Source of the DNA: Pseudoips prasinana
Lineage: Eukaryota; Arthropoda; Insecta; Lepidoptera; Nolidae
Length of the DNA: 64,000 bases
Assembly: GCA_951640165.1 (NCBI GenBank)
Contig: OX621253.1
Location: forward strand, 15,704,001-15,768,000
Direction of reading: 5' to 3'
Part shown: positions 61,101-64,000 of the stretch, piece by piece
How positions within the stretch are numbered: the first letter of the stretch is position 1
How the letters are laid out: each line of letters opens with the position of its first letter
Notes under the pieces: generated by a model
Seen by the model: only the letters and a program-made list of their open reading frames with translations
Told to the model about the DNA's origin: nothing
Database searches by the model: none
Position numbers and translations under genes: made by a program

Positions 61101-63113
61101 TATTTATAATATGCATGTGTTTAGAAATGAAGAAGTATGTTAATTAGATTTCTGATTTTCCATATTACAGGCTCTGCCTAGTTTAGGATCAGATGTCTGT
61201 GTGTTAAAAATTAGCATTTTGCAAATATCAAAGGAAGTATCTCCTGCCTACCTTACGGAATATAATCCAGCTTGTAGACATTATTATTTGTATTTTTGTA
61301 AGTATAACGCTCGTATTTGTTAAATAAATCCTTGAATCGCGGGAAACTTTACAAACATGCAATTCACGGACACAGAGCGCACCCTGGCTCCGAACCATCA
61401 GTTGTGAGTTCCAGAGGCGACTATATCAACCAATATGTTTTTAGTATAACTTGGGAACTGTTCTTCAAATCTTAATAAGTTCAGCATATATTACACACAT
61501 TATCTTTGAGCTCACGAATCTTAGTACTAAATAAGCAAAATGCAAAAAAGAACATGTTTTAGAAGCATAACGGTACTATATTATCATTTTTTGTCATTAC
61601 GCTAGGTAATTAAATATATGTGTACAATGTATTATGATAAGCCAGTCACGCAACCCATGTCACATCGGTGGATACACTTGATCTCGAGAGCAACTTTATT
61701 GCGTAGGCAGCAAGAGCAGTTTTCATCGTGCAAATGAACAAACGGTCTCGTGTACTTGGGGAAGCCCATTTTTCGGGAATTCTAAATGATCCAATCACGC
61801 TAGGAGACGGAATCACGATTTAAAAATATACATGCTTTAAGAATCGTCACTAGCTGCCGCCCATAAAATTTATCTTTCATTTTCTTCCCCGCGCTTTAAA
61901 CAAGACCAATATTTCAATATAGATATCTACCACGACTGTGCCCTTCTCTTTGTATTTTGTAGATAAGTCATATTTTGCAGAAGTAATCCCCCTTCAAACA
62001 TTAAATAAGATGAAGTCACACCATCATCGTGAAAAATAGGAAATATGGTTATTAATTTCCCATCTAAGAATAATTCTTATGTGATGCATTTTGTATAGAG
62101 AGCCATAAATTGTTGTTTAATTGGTTCAAATAAATTAGTTAAACTATATATATTATTATATAATTAATTACTTTTTAAAAACCATAAAATCGTGTTCAAC
62201 TTTTCCTAATATAATGGATTGGAACAAAATTTATTGCCATTCCGAAAGTATTCTCCCTAGCGATTAATAAGAAATATCAGAATCGGTCGTTCCTTTTAAA
62301 CTTAGGTATAAAATCCTATTTCAAGCTGCCGTTAAAGTCTTGTCTTTTCCTTTGATACGAAATTTTGAAGATTTTAGTTTTGTTTAGCTTTTACAAGTAT
62401 GTGTGGATAACGAGACGGAACCGGCGGTAGGGATTCCGCTTAAGAGCCTATGCACACCACGAGGGCGCGCTTTTATCCTACAGAGCAATTTGGTGTTTGT
62501 TTGAATCTATACAAGCGCGATGATAACGCGCGTGTGTATCGCTACATATGCGCGTCTACGGCGCGCTTAAAAAACGTGGTGTGCATAGCCCCTAATAGAG
62601 GTAGAGCTTGTGCCACTTTCTAAAAGCAGCTCGACTAGAATTCCGCAGCAGCAAATAAATGAAACTATATTTATTCAGCACTTGGGTATTCATAGACTTT
62701 TAGTTGTTAGAATCGAAATATAAAAATGGAATTTTAGCAATAAAATACATTTAATAGTAAAGTTAACATTGTTAAAATATATAAATTGTTGATTTTTTTG
62801 CCATCCGTATAAGTTAAGCCCATAGAACTCATCGGAGAGGAAGCGGCGAAGTGTTTGCAATAGCCATGTCATAGATTAAGATGACCGCTTAGCATTAAGT
62901 GGAACACATGAGTGCTTGCCGTCTAGATGGTAAAAAAAAAATGGTATTCTTTGTAGTGAATATGTAATATTTTTGCAGTTTAATTCCAAAAATCATCAAT
63001 GGCGGAATTGCTGGCATCGTGGGTGTGTCGTGCGTGTTCCCGTTGGATCTGGTTAAGACGCGGCTACAGAACCAGACCGTTGGGCCCAAAGGCGAGAAGC
63101 AGTATAAAAGTAT
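52146..63113 (+). CDS. GC1: Mitochondrial carrier, probably glutamate carrier; first two coding exons, gene runs off the right edge
   Basis: Exon 52146-52201 codes [18 protein letters not shown] and two bases of the next codon, ending at AA|GTAAGT. Exon 62979-63113 (acceptor TTTTTGCAG, donor AGTAT|GTAAGT) codes [45 protein letters not shown]. The phase fits (2+1). PxDxxKxR (PLDLVKTR) is the first of the three signature repeats of the SLC25 mitochondrial carriers of the inner membrane. The KIINGGIAG...[15 protein letters not shown] wording is that of the mitochondrial glutamate/H+ symporters (SLC25A22/A18 type), close to the aspartate-glutamate carriers. The remaining two repeats lie outside the window, so the substrate is inferred. 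The intron between the exons is 10.8 kb and full of repeats. The 5' UTR part of the first coding exon is 52105-52145. Confidence 0.85.
52313..52975 (+). repeat. tRNA-derived SINE split by a hAT insertion
   Basis: Left piece TGCCTCGTTGGTCTAGCG (to 52334), then the hAT element. The right piece runs from 52656: GTCTAGCGGTAGCATGTTCA, GGTTCAAATCCCGGGTCAGG and on to GGCCGTCGAGGCCGAAATTT. Matches the intact copy at 40776-41141 along its length. Confidence 0.9.
52335..52655 (+). mobile_element. Short hAT element, 321 bp, with 8-bp target duplication
   Basis: Ends CAGTGTTTTTCAACCT and AGGTTGAAAAACACTG are inverse copies and fit the hAT terminal consensus CAGTG. GTCTAGCG is present on both sides (52327-52334, 52656-52663), the 8-bp duplication hAT elements make. 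Inside, the frame [20 protein letters not shown] then [10 protein letters not shown] is a remnant of the hAT transposase (the VRWLSRxxVLxRxxEL block), so this is an internally deleted copy of a once autonomous element. Confidence 0.95.
53262..53490 (-). repeat. RTE-associated dispersed repeat
   Basis: Shares with 37288-37625 and 55246-55490 the phrases GGGACGTAGAAGT..., GGAATATATACC and GAATGGGCAACAGC (reverse orientation). Short ORFs in three frames here are by-products. Confidence 0.55.
54724..54866. mobile_element. MITE, TGTACAGACGCCAGCACAT family, copy 5
   Basis: TGTACAGACGCCAGCACATC ... GATGTGCTGGCGTCTGTACA, 143 bp with the best-preserved ends of the five copies. Confidence 0.9.
55246..55490 (+). 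repeat. RTE-associated dispersed repeat (ACGTCCACTGCTGGACAAAAG)
   Basis: Opens CAAAGTACGTCCACTGCTGG, then GACGGGTTGGCGATCGCAGT and GATTTCTACGCCCCAAACGG, and ends GCCGTCACCACACAGC as at 37600. It lies in the carrier intron. Confidence 0.65.
55491..57805. other. Carrier intron; one palindrome, one GC-rich patch
   Basis: 56672-56746 is an inverted repeat with exact 23-bp arms (TTTTTAACAGGGCATTTTTA + GTT). 57210-57365 is GC-richer than its surroundings with CG dinucleotides (CGACGCCGCGACGAAACG) but no coding frame I recognise. Confidence 0.5.
57806..58020 (+). repeat. tRNA-derived SINE, diverged, carrier intron
   Basis: GCGTGACTCTGCTGGCAGTT, GCTGCGGGTTCAATTCTCGC and a tail TATATATTTACACAAATAAG. 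A partial relative lies near 39925-40005. Confidence 0.65.
58021..60099. other. Carrier intron, no gene seen; two hairpins
   Basis: GTCATTGCCATGA-TGCA-CGTCATGGCAATGAT at about 58323-58356 and GGCGATTAATGGCATGGAGG with its complement at 59594-59642 (21-bp exact arms). Otherwise unremarkable. Confidence 0.5.
60100..60330 (-). other. Unplaced GC-rich block with an open frame
   Basis: The minus strand has a 79-codon frame ending ...[20 protein letters not shown] then RYMPAIE. Base composition is exon-like compared with the surrounding intron. The [21 protein letters not shown] segment is faintly like the C-terminal end of a serpin, but the reactive-loop part does not fit. It may be a pseudogene scrap or an exon of an unknown minus-strand gene within the carrier intron. 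Confidence 0.25.
60999..61215 (+). repeat. tRNA-derived SINE (TTGGTCTAGGGGTTAATGACC), copy 1
   Basis: GGCATGTTGGTCTAGGGGTT ... ATGATGAGCACGATTATGAT ... CAGGCTCTGCCTAGTTTAGG. Close relative at 63219-63435. Confidence 0.8.
61216..62442. other. Carrier intron, no gene seen
   Basis: 61340-61420 is a scrap of the SINE type at 34222 (GGGAAACTTTACAAACATGC, TTCACGGACACAGAGCG). Nothing else recognised. Confidence 0.45.
62443..62595. mobile_element. MITE, AGCCTATGCACACCACG ends
   Basis: Left AGCCTATGCACACCACGAGG and right CGTGGTGTGCATAGCCCCT are inverse copies; GCGCGCTT and GCGCGCTTAA continue the pairing. Interior is CG-rich. About 153 bp, single copy in this window, 384 bp before the second carrier exon. 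Confidence 0.75.
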
Positions 63114-64000
63114 GTAAGTATTCAAGTTAAAAGGAGTGAGTTTAGTAATAATTATTAAAGACCCCAAACCTCCCAGACTACGAATTACTAGACTCTAACC
63201 CGCTCAGTTCTTCTTACTGGCCTATTGGTCTAATGGTTAGTGACCCTGACTGCTAAACCACAGGTCGTAGGTAGATTCCCACCCAGGTCAAATGTTTGTG
63301 CGGTGAGCACGGTCATTTGTGTCTGGGTGTAATTTATTTATAATATGTATTAAGATACATATGTTTATCAGCTGTCTGATTCCTATGGTACAGGCTCTGC
63401 CTAGTTTGAGATCAGATGGCAGTGTGTTAGTTGTCCCGAGATTTTTATTCGTTTTCGGTTAAATTGATCTCCTGTATCCTGTAAATTACCAATATGCAAT
63501 TCAAATACTGTAGAACTAGATTTAGAACAACTATATTATACCTATATGGAGCACACAAATTGGTGTCCTGTGCGGGGATTGAACCCGAAACACGAGGGTG
63601 GCGAAGTAGTAGCGAGGAAACTACGTATCTCATGCAGTCGACTGAATCTCGACTCCTTTTCCTTAATTTTTGTACGATTGGCCTAACGTTCAGTTGCTTT
63701 GACCACAGGAATTGAGACCCGTGTCCACAATATATAAAAATATAAAAAGTTATTCAATTAATATTTACCAAATCTAGTCTTCCAGACTGGCTTCTTGCTT
63801 CAACTCCTATGTTAATAAAATTAAGAAAAAGTGCAATTTTGGCTTATTATGGGTAATATCGTTAATTAAAGGTGAAATGTTCTTTAAACCTAAACCTAAA
63901 TAGGCCAACCTTTTACAATTTCTCCATCGGAATTAAACAAATTACATCCATTGACAATCATTTGACAATACATCATTTGAAAATACATCATTTGACAATA
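63114..64000. other. Carrier gene intron continuing past the window; two SINEs
   Basis: 63219-63435 is a SINE (TTGGTCTAATGGTTAGTGAC, GGCTCTGCCTAGTTTGAGAT) related to 60999-61215. 63460-63645 is a reverse SINE piece (CTGTGCGGGGATTGAACCCG). After 63714 the phrase GAGACCCGTGTCCACAATAT matches 34841. The window ends in a short TCATTTGACAATACA repetition (63958-64000). Confidence 0.6.

Overview
This is a window of insect nuclear DNA, most probably from a moth or butterfly. It is AT-rich with small GC-richer exons, GT-AG introns and animal-type genes. It is full of repeats typical of lepidopteran genomes: LINE tails carrying the CTAGCTGTGCCCCGCGG box, tRNA-derived SINEs, foldback MITEs and RTE and other non-LTR LINE fragments. 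No bacterial, plasmid or phage feature is present.

Layout. (1) 1-6.6 kb is repeats: the tail of a LINE, then a 5.4-kb LTR element (1049-6436) inserted into an older repeat. The element has LTRs that read as identical, a TATA target duplication, scrambled integrase remnants and two tandem arrays built on a small hairpin core. (2) 7904-14326 (+) is a complete five-exon gene for V-type proton ATPase subunit E (226 aa). (3) 19998-31062 (-) is a complete sixteen-coding-exon gene for NMDA-type glutamate receptor subunit 1 (931 aa as modelled). One intron is GC-AG, and there is a possible alternative C-terminus. (4) 31-39 kb is an intergenic block of repeats, with a large foldback and an RTE LINE nested in a TIR-bounded element coding a CXC cysteine-rich protein. 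(5) 39586-43025 (-) is a secreted, alanine-rich structural-type protein in at least four exons; its first coding exon is not found. (6) 44.9-51 kb is MITEs, a decayed LINE reverse transcriptase (47849-49155) and plain AT-rich DNA. (7) 51.2 kb to beyond the window end (+) is the start of a mitochondrial carrier gene that looks like the mitochondrial glutamate carrier, with a 10.8-kb first coding intron holding SINEs, a MITE and a textbook hAT insertion.

Gene models were made by hand: conserved protein segments were joined at splice sites with matching phase. For subunit E and the NMDA receptor every junction keeps frame to a natural stop. The three recognised genes could all touch glutamate signalling (receptor, mitochondrial glutamate transport, vesicle acidification), but nothing in the sequence shows that they are co-regulated. 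The least explained structure is the LTR element with its hairpin arrays.
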